Notes under the pieces: model-generated
What the model was told of the DNA's origin: nothing
The model's database searches: none
The model's input: only the letters and a program-made list of their open reading frames with translations
Shown: positions 23,501 to 32,564 of the stretch, piece by piece
Position numbering within the stretch: the first letter of the stretch is position 1
Layout: each line of letters opens with the position of its first letter
Assembly: GCA_030770535.1 (NCBI GenBank)
Contig: JASVEC010000013.1
Location: 496,001 to 560,000, forward strand
Length of the DNA stretch: 64,000 nucleotides
Reading direction: 5' to 3'
DNA from: Batkoa obscura
Taxonomy: Eukaryota; Entomophthoromycota; Entomophthoromycetes; Entomophthorales; Batkoaceae
Program-made: the position numbers and the translations under genes

Positions 23501-24395
23501 CAATCCCGCCAATACTAACTCCAGAAACTATTGATCTTTTGTGACCATCTTTACGTGCTTGAAAAAGCTCTTTTTCATACCTTGCAGTTTCTCTTGTTTG
23601 AGACCCAAAGGAATAAATGGTTCGAATGGATGATAATACTTCTTCAGCCACCGAACTAGCTTTACCATAGGCGTTTTGACCCCCAGTAGATAATAAAGCA
23701 ACTACTTTGGTAAAAAGAACAGCAACTAAAGTAACTAAAGGCATTACACTCATTAAAACCAAGCTAAGTTTCCAACCTTGAGTAAAAGCTACAATATAAC
23801 CTGAAAGAAAAGTGGAAAAATTTTGAATCATGAACCCTAACTTTTCAGATATACCATCTTGTACTAAATGAATATCTCCAGATATACGAGAAGCTATATC
23901 CCCCGAAGAAACAGTATCAAACCAACCAATTTCTTGAGACAAAATTGCTTTATAGTAATTCCGCCTTATACGTAATGCTTGATTTTCACCTACTACCATC
24001 CATAAACTCATTTGCCCATAAGCAGCAACTAAAGTTGCAATACCAACTCCTAAAAATTGAAGGCATAATATTGTAACCGTGGATTTAAGAGTTTCAGTAG
24101 CCAATATTGGATCGTTCGAAGAATTGATAGCATAATTTGCAAAAGCACCTACAATTCCAGAAAATAATAAAGCAATTAAAGGTTGAGAAACGCCATTTAT
24201 GATTGAGAATATAAAAGCAAACGCCAAAATAATCCAATCTTTAAATGTGGCAAACTTCCACAATTTTAAAATTGGAACTGGAGGAAGTGATTCTTCTTCA
24301 TCTTTTTTAATTTTCTTTTTGAAAAACATATTTTTATAGTTTATATTTTTAAAAGAAAAATTGTTTTCTTTTATATTAGTTTTTATATTCATCAT
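20514..24395 (-). CDS. Full-length ABCB (P-glycoprotein/MDR) ABC transporter, copy 2
   Basis: 1293 residues if started at the first ATG. An internal Met23 (MFFKKK, at 24329) aligns with the start of copy 1 (MFKKK), so the true start may be there. Layout is TMD1-NBD1-TMD2-NBD2. Walker A lysines are Lys435 (GPSGSGKST) and Lys1092 (GSSGSGKST). Both LSGGQ signatures, both LLLLDE-type Walker B motifs and both IAHRLST H-loops are intact. The linker between the halves is charged and differs from that of copy 1. The gene faces copy 1 tail to tail, 16.5 kb away. Residues about 1100-1257 fall in the near-identical tract shared with copy 1, while the rest is clearly diverged. Single exon. Same export role expected, substrate unknown; divergent TMDs suggest it may differ from copy 1. 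Confidence 0.95.
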   Translation of the reverse strand: MMNIKTNIKENNFSFKNINYKNMFFKKKIKKDEEESLPPVPILKLWKFATFKDWIILAFAFIFSIINGVSQPLIALLFSGIVGAFANYAINSSNDPILATETLKSTVTILCLQFLGVGIATLVAAYGQMSLWMVVGENQALRIRRNYYKAILSQEIGWFDTVSSGDIASRISGDIHLVQDGISEKLGFMIQNFSTFLSGYIVAFTQGWKLSLVLMSVMPLVTLVAVLFTKVVALLSTGGQNAYGKASSVAEEVLSSIRTIYSFGSQTRETARYEKELFQARKDGHKRSIVSGVSIGGIEFIVLLTYSLGMWYGSKLITEEGYKPENVISVFFSVILGALSIGHSSPFLAALATAQGAAAKLFQVIERESKINPFICTELIKQRERKIENFEGEIQFNNVIFSYPTRSDIITLNNLNLKVNVGTTVALVGPSGSGKSTTVGLIERFYDINSGSITIDGIDIRDVSVEFLRNHIGIVGQEPILFSTSIKQNILFGLSNDEYNEKQKDDEIIQKRIEEVCRLANIHDFIMTLPEGYETQVGEKGSLLSGGQKQRIAIARALIKNPKILLLDEATSALDSESEKIVQIALNNAAKNRTTIVIAHRLSTIRDVDKILVFNNGKIEEEGSHEELLEEGGIYAGLVESQKIRTDDDQNEDQSYLINKELSKNKPKNKIIMKEATILTFDEKENEVTKIKLNKSISEGIKTRKQFSSLIRVLMMTTSWKMITFLGMIGSLCIGAIAPIYSLILGQISVSFIEIATVEFHRKGIEDAKFYCLMFVALGAFTFITVSLKVGALEYVGESITYEIRLKAFKNLLSQEIAFYDNPNHGVGVLCAKLSVEAQNVQQLVSKVSGPILMAISSFSVGLGIAFYHGWKLTLVVLVCIPLAALVVFYEIKVLEDLNSNAKQSYEQVSQIATESIKNIRTVTGLSKEKAFLEDYEKLVTKAHRSTLISIYKASLGYSFAMGAPFIIYSLAFWYGSTLVINKEYDFAQMFQVVISVVFTGAALGNSSSQITTYVKAKIAAQDIFKLLDRKSNINCGEDYGARPAKLTGNVKLSNARFSYPTRSDIPILQGLNVSVLAGKRVALVGSSGSGKSTVISLIQRFYDLNSGSLHIEGTNIKEWNLPYLRSGMAIVGQEPVLFDLTIRENIAYGRPDASEEEIINAAKMANAHNFILEQPEGYDTRVGERGGKLSGGQKQRIAIARAVLLNPKLLLLDEATSALDSDSEKVVQVALDKAAEGRTTITIAHRLSTVQDCDCIIVMKLGKIVEMGTHEELLNIRGFYCSLVHQQHLDKS
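20625..21099 (-). repeat. Conversion-like tract shared with the first ABC gene (copy B)
   Basis: Reverse complement matches 3426-3900 at 473 of 475 positions with no indel. Similarity falls sharply at both borders. Confidence 0.9.
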
Positions 24396-24865
24396 TATCT
24401 GATTCTTCTATTTTATTTCCGGATTTCCTTATTTGGTAATTTTAGTTTTTAGTTTTATTCTCTCAAATTCATTTCACTTCGGCTAAATTCATTAACAATT
24501 TTCTATATATAGAGGCTTCAATCACTAACTTTAATAAAAAAAATTTCCAAACTTTGACTTCATTTCAATAAAAACATAGCTAAATTTAACCTTACTCACA
24601 GTATAACCCTACCATCTAATTATAAAAAAAGTGACAATAATAGACTACTTAATATCTTTAGTAAAATTAAAAGTAACACCAGTATTCTGAGACTCATTAT
24701 TCAGCGCCAAAAATGTTATACTCTACTTAACTTCCCATTGCATTAATCCAGGGATGTATTTTGAAGTCATCTGGTAACTGTGAACAATCTTAGATTATTT
24801 TAGATTGAGATCAACTTTATTCTAATTAAAATTTTTTGCTGTTATTTTAAAATAGAAATGGACAT

Positions 24866-24962
24866 GAAGATGTTTTTTTTGGTTTCATCACTTTTTCCAT
24901 TTTTAAGAACTATTTGAGCAGAAAGATTGTTAGTAAAATTCTTAAACAAAAAAATACATCCC
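24866..24962 (-). mobile_element. 98-bp palindromic MITE, copy 4
   Basis: Begins GAAGATGT and ends ACATCCC, orientation B (reverse of copy 1). Terminal bases are partly decayed and the flanking duplication is not clear. Confidence 0.75.
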
Positions 24963-25384
24963 AGTATTTTTTAATAAAGGATAAGGTTATCTTAGTTATT
25001 TGAATATTAATAAGAGATATTATAATTAAGCAAAACGATGTATACGTTTTTATAAAAATAATTAGATAAAAAGTTTGTTTGATTTAAGAAAATGATTATT
25101 TCCATCAAATAATAAGTCATGGTAATGAAGAAACCAAGAGAACAAAAAAGAACTATTTTTAAAAATATACTTTTTTAATAAAACTATGTCAAAGAATAAT
25201 AATTTTTACTTATTTCTATTGTATATCTATTAGTTTAGCTACTACTGTTTTATAAAATTCTATTCAGTTGTTGGACTCACTATTTTTATGAGAGATAAAA
25301 ATTTGGACTTAAACAATAGACTAAAAATAAGTATATGATAAAATAAACATATTACTAAAAAAAATAAGGTTTTCTGTTCTTTAA

Positions 25385-25475
25385 TAGCTTCTTCTGGGAT
25401 AAGATGAGTTTGGGATCTCTTACGCCATTAAGGGGCATTTTTAGCCCCTTGGGTTTACATCTATGACAACTACAA
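25385..25475. other. GC-richer island with a stem-loop
   Basis: Within an AT desert this roughly 90-bp stretch has clearly more G and C. It contains the perfect stem AAGGGGC (25430-25436) / GCCCCTT (25444-25450) around a 7-nt loop. It might be a small structured RNA or a relic; I recognise no known RNA family. Confidence 0.35.
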
Positions 25476-25805
25476 GATATTACTAATGATTTTTTCAAAA
25501 TAACCAAATTCTCGTCCTGTAATTTCTTTTTGTTTTATACAATAAACGTATTGCTAAAGTTAGTTTTAAAAAGCAAACTATTAGAAGCTAGATAAATATA
25601 TTGCTAAAGAGATAAACCTCTTTACAAACTGTTTTGAATACTCCGTTCTTTTTATCATTTATACTAATTTTACTAGGTTATTAATATATAACGTTGCTTT
25701 TTTCATAACTATAAATGTTTACATTTGTAATAATATAATGCGCTATAATAAAAATATTTTCACTTTACACTTAAAAAATAAATACTTTTAAAAATATAAT
25801 TTTAT

Positions 25806-27236
25806 TTATATCAGAAGCTTATCAAGGAATGCTAAAACTTTACCTTTAGCCTCAGTGACCTCTTTAGTATCTGTAGGGTTAAATGAAGATAAATCGGCAC
25901 AATGAGATGCACCTTTAATTACAAGTGAAGGCATAGAGCTTTTAGTTGACTTTGTTATAGAAAGAGGCATCCAAGGATCAAGATCCCCATTTACAAACAA
26001 AACGTTATCAACTTTAATGTTCTTCCCTTGGTATTTACGATTAGTTTCATCAATTTTTGGTCTTTTTGGACCATTGGGACCAAATATAAACTCGCATGAA
26101 AGATTTCTAAAGTATGGCACGGTTAAAAGTTGAGAACGAGCTGAATCAAAACCTTCATGAGGGGCCACTTGCCAGTACCCGAATTCAGTACAAGATTGGT
26201 ATAACCACTGGCGATAAGCTTCAGTTGGTGATGGTTTATTGGTATTTTTATAATAAGAGTAATCAACAAAATCTTCGCACTGGTAAATGCTCAAACGGCT
26301 CTTGAAATCTCTGGCAAAATCATCGAGCTTTTCTGTACTAGTACCATTTAATTTAAGAGTCTTACAGTACTCTCCAACATTTCCTGGTCGATTATTATTA
26401 TTGTATTGTACAGTACCTGATACATAAATTAGAGCTAAACCAAAAGCGTCATCAGCAACATTACCACAAGAAAATTTATCTTTTAATGCCTTTTTCTCTT
26501 GAATAGATCCTTTGAGTAACACTTTGTTAATAGCTTTGAAATTTTCAACATAATAATTGGCGCATTGTTTGCCCCCATTCTCTGCTAAAGACCTTTGGAC
26601 TTGTTGATCATATTCAAAAAAATCCTCTTTAGCTTCGACTGGTGCAGAGGATGCAATGGCACCATGGAATACTTCAGGGTGCTTTAAGCGAGTCCATGCT
26701 GCAAGGTTTCCGGGATAACTTCCTCCTGTAAGGATCCATTTAGTCTTTTCAGTTTGGTAAGATGGTGTTTTTGATTGGGGAAGCTTAATATTTTTAGCAA
26801 AATATGCTAAATCATCAATAGCCAACTCCGAAGTTAAATATTTTAAGCTACCAAGGGTCAAATCTGGTTTGGGGTAGGAAACACCATAAAACCGATGTTC
26901 TAAGCCATAAACCACACCATTGTATTTTTCAGCAGCTTTGGCTATAAGAGAGTATTGTGTCCATCCGCCATTTAATTCTCCTTCACCGCCTATGAAAAGA
27001 AAAGCAGGTCCACCAGGTTTATAAAATTGATCATTTACAAAGTATCTTTGTTTCCAATACACTTTACTTTCTTTGCCTCCGTCATGGGTTAATGTCTGGT
27101 TAAACCATTGCTCAACTGCAGCATTAGACGCTCTGGAGTTAAACTGATCTAATATACTGTCATCAACCCTTAAGGTGGTTAATTTCGGAACTGCCACAAC
27201 ACAAGCAGCTAAAAGTAAACTCAAGTAAAGCTTCAT
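25806..27236 (-). CDS. Secreted S28 family serine peptidase, copy 2
   Basis: 476 residues from the ATG at 27236, which begins a textbook signal peptide (MKLYLSLLLAACVVAVP). An upstream in-frame ATG at 27281 would add 15 residues in front of it and is less likely. The S28 triad is visible: Ser173 in GGSYPGN, Asp in NGDLDPW, His in GASHC. The WFNQTLTHDGG and RYFVND blocks are shared with copy 1. Overall identity with copy 1 is moderate and spread evenly. Single exon. It lies upstream of ABC copy 2 on the same strand, whereas S28 copy 1 lies downstream of ABC copy 1. Likely an extracellular or lysosomal-type proline-directed peptidase. Confidence 0.95.
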   Translation of the reverse strand: MKLYLSLLLAACVVAVPKLTTLRVDDSILDQFNSRASNAAVEQWFNQTLTHDGGKESKVYWKQRYFVNDQFYKPGGPAFLFIGGEGELNGGWTQYSLIAKAAEKYNGVVYGLEHRFYGVSYPKPDLTLGSLKYLTSELAIDDLAYFAKNIKLPQSKTPSYQTEKTKWILTGGSYPGNLAAWTRLKHPEVFHGAIASSAPVEAKEDFFEYDQQVQRSLAENGGKQCANYYVENFKAINKVLLKGSIQEKKALKDKFSCGNVADDAFGLALIYVSGTVQYNNNNRPGNVGEYCKTLKLNGTSTEKLDDFARDFKSRLSIYQCEDFVDYSYYKNTNKPSPTEAYRQWLYQSCTEFGYWQVAPHEGFDSARSQLLTVPYFRNLSCEFIFGPNGPKRPKIDETNRKYQGKNIKVDNVLFVNGDLDPWMPLSITKSTKSSMPSLVIKGASHCADLSSFNPTDTKEVTEAKGKVLAFLDKLLI

Positions 27237-28054
27237 AATAATTGAGTATTTTTTCGATGTTATAAATTTGAGGGTTAACATTCCTTATTTATAGCCATTG
27301 TTTGTTTAATTAATGGTAAAGTCACTATTTTAAATTTTGGTCATTTAGTGAATTTGGATTCTCAATGTGACTCTTTTAAATGTTATTAGCATGATCATTT
27401 GAAGATTTTATTTTCATTTTGCTTCTCTTTTTTATGAAATTTTGATGCTATTTGGGCGGATTTTAATTTATGAAGTTTAAAAAAATCCAATGATTTTTCT
27501 TATAACGCGTTTAATATATCAATTATAATATATTGTTGTATAAAATAAATTTTTATTGTTTAATCTTAAATTAGTCCAAAGTTATGCTCCTTTTTTTACA
27601 CATTTAGGCATCAATTACTAATTTAGTTTTAGTTTTATTTATAGTCGAATTTCTAATGTTATAAACTATGAAGCATTAGTAAAATACAGTATAGCCTGAC
27701 CTCAAAAACTATTTTAATAAAGGTAGAATGACCAATTGGCTAGAATATCTGACCATTTTGTATTTTTTAGGTACTATCATATTAATTCTTTAATTTTTTT
27801 AATCTAATATATTAATTAACTTTGTATAAAATAATATGATGTTAGCTTGATAATATTAATATGTTTTAAAATAGTTAAAATAATAACACACACTTTAAAA
27901 TATTATAACAAAGGCAATGGTACTTATAACAAAAACTTTAATATCTTTTTTACCCAATAAAGTTTATAAAGGATTATATTAATATGCACTGTATTATTAA
28001 AAAGAACTATGCTTTAGTTGTTTTTATTTTGTTTTATTTTTTATTTTATAATAC

Positions 28055-28199
28055 GGGGATGTATTTTTATGTCTAAGAATTTTACTAACAATTTTTCCGC
28101 TCAATAGCGCTTAAAAAATGGAAAAAGTAATGAACCCAAAAAAAAACACCTCCAAATAGTGCTTAAAAAATGGAAAGTGATAAAATTAAAAAAACGTCC
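28055..28199 (+). mobile_element. Palindromic MITE, copy 5, with its right half duplicated in tandem
   Basis: Begins GGGGATGT in orientation A and reaches a first right end (AACACCTC) near 28152. The right-half sequence beginning AAATAGTGCTTAAAAAATGG is then repeated and ends at ACGTCC. The copy is therefore about 145 bp instead of 98. Confidence 0.75.
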
Positions 28200-28304
28200 T
28201 TATGTTATTTAATATAAATAAATGATTTAATTTAAAATTAACTTTTTATATAATACAATTGTCCAATTAAGTAAAATAATTTGCAATTTATTAAAACAAA
28301 ATAT

Positions 28305-28400
28305 AGGGATGTCTTTTTTGGCTTCATCACTTTTTTCATTTTTCAAGCGCTATTTGAATGGAAAAATTGTTAGTAAAATTCTTGAACATAAACACATTTT
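28305..28400 (-). mobile_element. 98-bp palindromic MITE, copy 6
   Basis: Orientation B, left end AGGGATGT after ATAT. The internal AAGCGCTATTTGAATGG and TTGTTAGTAAAATTCTTGAA blocks are kept. The right end has decayed to CACATTTT, so the border is approximate. Confidence 0.7.
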
Positions 28401-28528
28401 TTAAAATAATAAAATTTGGTAATATTAATTCTAATAAAATAAACAATAAGCCCAGAATTTTAATGGTTTATATAAATATTGTTAGCTAAGCAAGAAGAAA
28501 AGCAAAAACTGCTATTAAAAATTCAAAT

Positions 28529-28601
28529 GGTCCCGTGGCCCAATGGATAAGGCGTCTGTCTACGGAACAGAAGATTCCAGGTTCGATCCCTGGCGGGATC
28601 A
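28529..28601 (+). tRNA. tRNA-Arg(ACG), copy 1
   Basis: 73 nt with a complete cloverleaf. Acceptor GGTCCCG pairs with CGGGATC (one G-U). The anticodon stem TCTGT/ACAGA encloses loop CTACGGA with anticodon ACG. The T-arm is CCAGG-TTCGATC-CCTGG, with box A and box B intact. No intron. The discriminator base is A, and a T-run follows that can terminate RNA polymerase III. Reads CGU, and CGC through inosine. Confidence 0.95.
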
Positions 28602-29260
28602 TATTTTTTATTGAAAGTATTTTAATAATACTTTTTTATTACAACTAAGATAACTTTTAAATGGTATGTAGCATAACTTTTTGGAAAATAGTATGACTTA
28701 AATAAAACAATATATAAAATTAATTAATTTAAGCAATTTAAAAAACAAAGATAATTATAATAGTATTTTTTTATTTTTAGGCGTTTTTATTAAATAATCT
28801 GTATTTTTTATTTAAAAATTCAGGTTTTAACTATAAATTAATAAATATTATTTTTAGAAACTAAATAGTGATTAATTTAGCTTTAATTTTTTATAATATG
28901 TTTCTTAATATTTTCAATTATAAATATAAATTGATTTTTAATATATTTGCTATAATCATCTTTGCAATAATATTTTGTATATCATATTAATATAAAAATT
29001 CTTAGCTAGTTTATTTAAATCAGTTTTTAAGTTTAAATTAAACAATTAATTAATATTAAATTTATAATAATAATTTTATAAATAAAAGCATTTTTGAAAA
29101 TTTAAAATATTTTTTTATTTAAAAATTAATTTTAAGTTTTATTTTTTATATATTTGAAAAAAAATTATTAAAAATAAGAATGTTTTTTTTTATCATTTTT
29201 TAAATGCAATTTAAAAGGAAAAATTATTAAAGAGCTTTTTGGCTATACGCAGTAATAAAA
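28602..29260. other. Extremely AT-rich spacer
   Basis: About 650 bp with very few G or C. A heavily decayed MITE-like stretch may lie at 29178-29240 (TTTTTAAATGCAATTTAAAAGG-like centre). I see nothing else. Confidence 0.45.
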
Positions 29261-29264
29261 CTAT

Positions 29265-29420
29265 AAAAGTTGATACTTAATAGCTAGAATTAAAAGCAGT
29301 TTTTGCTTAACTAACTGGTTATAAGTTAAAAAATCTTAGTTTATATAACTAAAGTAGACTTAAATTAATAAAAATAATATATAATAAGCTATGGACTATA
29401 TAAAACAAATAGTATAAAAA
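29265..29420 (+). repeat. Decayed copy of the tRNA-like repeat, tandem to the next one
   Basis: Aligns along its whole length with the first about 155 bp of the repeat starting at 29425, in the same orientation. Most differences are G-to-A or C-to-T changes relative to the better-kept copy. Box A has decayed to TGATACTTAATAGCTAG. Confidence 0.7.
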
Positions 29421-29937
29421 GTTGTGAAAGTTGGTACTCAGTGGTTAGAGTTAAAAGCAGCTCTAGCTTAATTGACTGCCCGTAAGTCGAAAGATCTTAG
29501 TTTATGTAATTAAGATAGACTTAAATGAATGAGAGTAATACGTAATAAGTTACGAACTATGTAAAACAAATAGAATAGACAACACTACTGTAAAATCTAT
29601 GTAAGATGTTGTCAGAAAGACTTAGTGACTTTATTAATGATACGTTATCAGGGAATAATTCAATTAAAAAGCATCGAATTAGTATGTCGAAAAATAAATT
29701 CCTTTTATGCCCCAACTGGGTGGCTATATATAAGGAAGATGATAACAGCTGTTCCTTATTGTAGTTGCCAAGTATGGACACTAAAACGTGGACAATAAGT
29801 TCTTCGTGATTAGACGGTGGGAATTCTCACAGTAAATCTAAATAAGGAACTCTGGATTGATTGTACCATATGAACCACAATCAAATTGAATACAAGGCTA
29901 CAATTAGTTTTGTAAACAAGTTAGGTGATTACTACAT

Positions 29938-30035
29938 GGCGATGTATTTTTTTGTTTAGGAATTTTACTAACAATTTTTCTGCTCAAATAGCGCTCAAAA
30001 AATGGAAAAAATAATGAAACCAAAAAAACATCCTC
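29938..30035 (+). mobile_element. 98-bp palindromic MITE, copy 7
   Basis: Orientation A, ends GGCGATGT...ACATCCTC. Flanks are ACAT and ATAT, an imperfect 4-bp duplication. Confidence 0.8.
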
Positions 30036-30716
30036 ATATGATAATCAATTATAGAGCTGATGAAGCAATATTTCACAATTATAATTTTAAAAACTCATAT
30101 ATATAATTTTTTATTATTTGAGTTTTTTTATTATAAAAAAATTCTAAAATTAATTCTTTTTATCAACTAAAATTAACTAATTAATTAAATTATTTCCCAG
30201 ATAATGTATAAATTAGAATTATGTTCTAATTAGTTTTGTTAATTGTTATAATATTGCTATTATAATAAAATCTTAAAAAACTAATACATTATAAATACAA
30301 TTAAATTATAAAAAGTTATTAAATAGTTATATCTACTGATTTAACATTGATATTCTTTAATTAAAAGCTATAAGCTTTATTAATATATTTGATGTTTAAC
30401 AAGCTATGCTTAATAACTATTTATATAAAATAATTTTTATTTCATTTATAAAACTGTTTTAAGCTATATTAACTGTGAAATATTGCTTTATCAGCTCTCG
30501 AATTGATTATAGCATAATCAATCATTTAAGTTGTTGTGTTCTCAAGTTCAAGGACAACCAAGCCAGAGTCCCTTATTTTGATTTGTTGCGAGGATTTCTA
30601 ACTTCATATTGCAAAGAATATTATCTTCTCGTTTTGATATTCATACTTGTTGGAATATAAAAGAGATCCTTCAACATACTAACTCGATGCTTTTTAATTG
30701 AATTATTCCCTGATAT

Positions 30717-30815
30717 GGGGGTGTTTTTTTTGGCTTCATTATTTTTTCCATTTTTTAAGCGCTATTTGGATGGAAAGATTGTTAGTAAAATTCCTAAACA
30801 CAAAAATACATCCCC
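30717..30815 (-). mobile_element. 98-bp palindromic MITE, copy 8, inside the right arm of the inverted repeat
   Basis: Orientation B, ends GGGGGTGT...ACATCCCC, flanked by ATAT at 30713-30716 and 30816-30819. It splits the right arm of the 29425-31039 structure, which is uninterrupted in the left arm, so it inserted after the arms formed. Confidence 0.9.
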
Positions 30816-31039
30816 ATATCGTACTTTTAATAAAGCCACTAAGTCTTTCTGACAACATCTTACATAGATTTTACAGTAGTATTGTCTATTCTATTTGTTT
30901 TACATAGTTCGTAACTTATTACGTATTATCCTTATTCATTTGAGTTTATCTTAGTTACATAAACTAAGATCTTTCGACTTACGGGCAGTCAATTAAGCTA
31001 GAGCTGCTTTTAACTCTAACCACTGAGTACCAACTTTCA

Positions 31040-31726
31040 TAGTATTTATGTTTATTTTTAAATTAACTAATTAATAATTGCTAGCTTATTTAAATAAGTA
31101 TAATTATTATTATTTAAATTTATTATAAACACAAAAGTTCTTTTTTTTTAAATTGCTATATTTTAATTAAAAACATATTAAATAAAAACATATTAAACAA
31201 AATAATGCTATTTATATAAATTAGTTCAAATAAAAAAAGTTAAAATTAGTTTAAACTTTTAACAATTTTTAACAAGTTATAAACTTTTTTTAAATTTTTA
31301 GTTTAATTTTAAATTAAAGCTTAGTTTTATAAAAAGATATGATTTTTAATAAAAATTCAAAAATAAAAAGATAAATTAAAGCAACATTATACAAAAAACA
31401 AACTATATAAACAAGTATTAAAAAATTTACTATACGAACTTATTTATTTCAAACCTTTAATTTTTTACTATTTTTTCACATTGAGCTGAATTTTTGTCAA
31501 AAATTAAATTTTAAGCTTTAGCTTAAAATCAAACTTTGATAGCTGGTGGAAATCCTTTGATCTTATTGGTTGAATCAAAGTCGAACTTTAGAAGCAACTC
31601 GTTTTTGGAGTTTATAATTTCTGCTACTCCTTTTTAGACCAAACAACTGATTAGTAAATCTAATGAATTATATACATGTTGCCTTTAGTTAAACAAGCGA
31701 GAAGTAAAAATTACTAAAGCCCAAAT
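31040..31726. other. Extremely AT-rich spacer
   Basis: Nearly G/C-free between the inverted repeat and the second tRNA-Arg. A slightly richer patch at about 31540-31640 has no recognisable feature. Confidence 0.45.
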
Positions 31727-31799
31727 GGTCCCGTGGCCCAATGGATAAGGCGTCTGTCTACGGAACAGAAGATTCCAGGTTCGATCCCTGGCGGGATCA
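31727..31799 (+). tRNA. tRNA-Arg(ACG), copy 2
   Basis: Identical over all 73 nt to the copy at 28529-28601 and on the same strand, 3.2 kb downstream. Only a few flanking bases (AAAT before, AT-rich after) are similar, so the duplicated unit is essentially the gene itself. Confidence 0.95.
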
Positions 31800-32082
31800 A
31801 ATATTTTGATTTAGAAAATCTATTTTTCTGATTTTTTATAGCGTTTTTCATTTTTATAGATTGCTTAGATTTTATTACACAAAAATGCAAGTCAGTTTTA
31901 CCTATTAACATAATAAGCTAATTGCTAGTAAAAGTTCAAATATACAAGGAATTGGACAATAATTTGTATCTTCAAACTTGTTTAAAAGCTTGAATTTGGA
32001 TATATATTTTAATAAATTTCAATACTACAATACAAAAATCTTCATCACAAAAACTTATATGTTCTATATTAAAAATAACAAA

Positions 32083-32154
32083 CTTCCTCACGGGGAATCG
32101 AACCCCGGCCGTTCCGGTGAAAGCGGAAAATCCTAACCACTGGACCATGAAGAA
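32083..32154 (-). tRNA. tRNA-Glu(UUC)
   Basis: 72 nt on the - strand. Acceptor TTCTTCA pairs with TGAGGAA (one T-G). The anticodon stem TTCCG/CGGAA encloses loop CTTTCAC with anticodon TTC. The T-arm is CGGGG-TTCGATT-CCCCG. No intron, discriminator G. Reads GAA, and GAG by wobble. Confidence 0.93.
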
Positions 32155-32564
32155 TTAATTGTTTAACTATATTTTAGTATAAGAATTAATTTATAAATTG
32201 TATTATTTCTTAAAATAAGCTATTAGAATTGAAATATTATTTGATTTGACTATTGTATAAAATTTAAAATACATTTTCTAATAATAATCCAACTGATTTT
32301 TTATTCGTTTTAATATTAATAATCCTATTGAGCTACTATAAACAATAGCCCTTTTAAATTTCTTTCAGCTGTTAGAACTCAATTTTAAAAGGAACAAAAA
32401 TAGTTAATAATTTACAAAACTACTTAATTAAAAATAAATACATATATATTCTTTATTTCAATCTCATTAAAGCTCTACGATTTTAATTTTTTCCTCACCA
32501 TAAATAGTCAAGAAACTTAATGTAAAACCACTCCTACACAACCTCACCATTGTTTCTTCCAACT

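Larger units (their letters stand above)
24396..25805. other. Intergenic region between ABC copy 2 and S28 copy 2
   Basis: Contains a MITE (24866-24962) and a locally GC-richer island with a 7-bp perfect hairpin at 25430-25450. The remainder is AT-rich and featureless. Confidence 0.5.
27237..28528. other. Intergenic region upstream of S28 copy 2
   Basis: AT-rich spacer with two MITE copies at 28055-28199 and 28305-28400. Nothing else is recognisable. Confidence 0.5.
29425..31039. repeat. 1.6-kb inverted-repeat structure with tRNA-like (SINE-type) ends
   Basis: The left arm 29425-29687 and right arm 30674-31039 are about 95% identical inverted copies once the MITE inside the right arm is removed. 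Each arm starts with TTGGTACTCAGTGGTTAGAG, which matches a polymerase III box A of tRNA type. A box B-like AAGTCGAAAGATC lies about 40 bp further in, so the arms resemble tRNA-derived SINE heads pointing outward. The interior has one MITE (29938-30035), fragments with better base composition near 29780-29930 and 30480-30660, and an AT-rich core. The arms could instead be long TIRs of a foldback DNA element. Confidence 0.6.

Noticed and set aside
29557-30907. Short open frames in the arms of the inverted repeat (IKSLSLSDNILHRFYSS)
   Set aside because: They occur on opposite strands only because the arms are inverted copies; no start context or domain supports a gene.
31714-31911. Minus-strand open frame with PPGIEPGIFCS residues
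   Set aside because: It is the antisense reading of the tRNA-Arg gene at 31727-31799.
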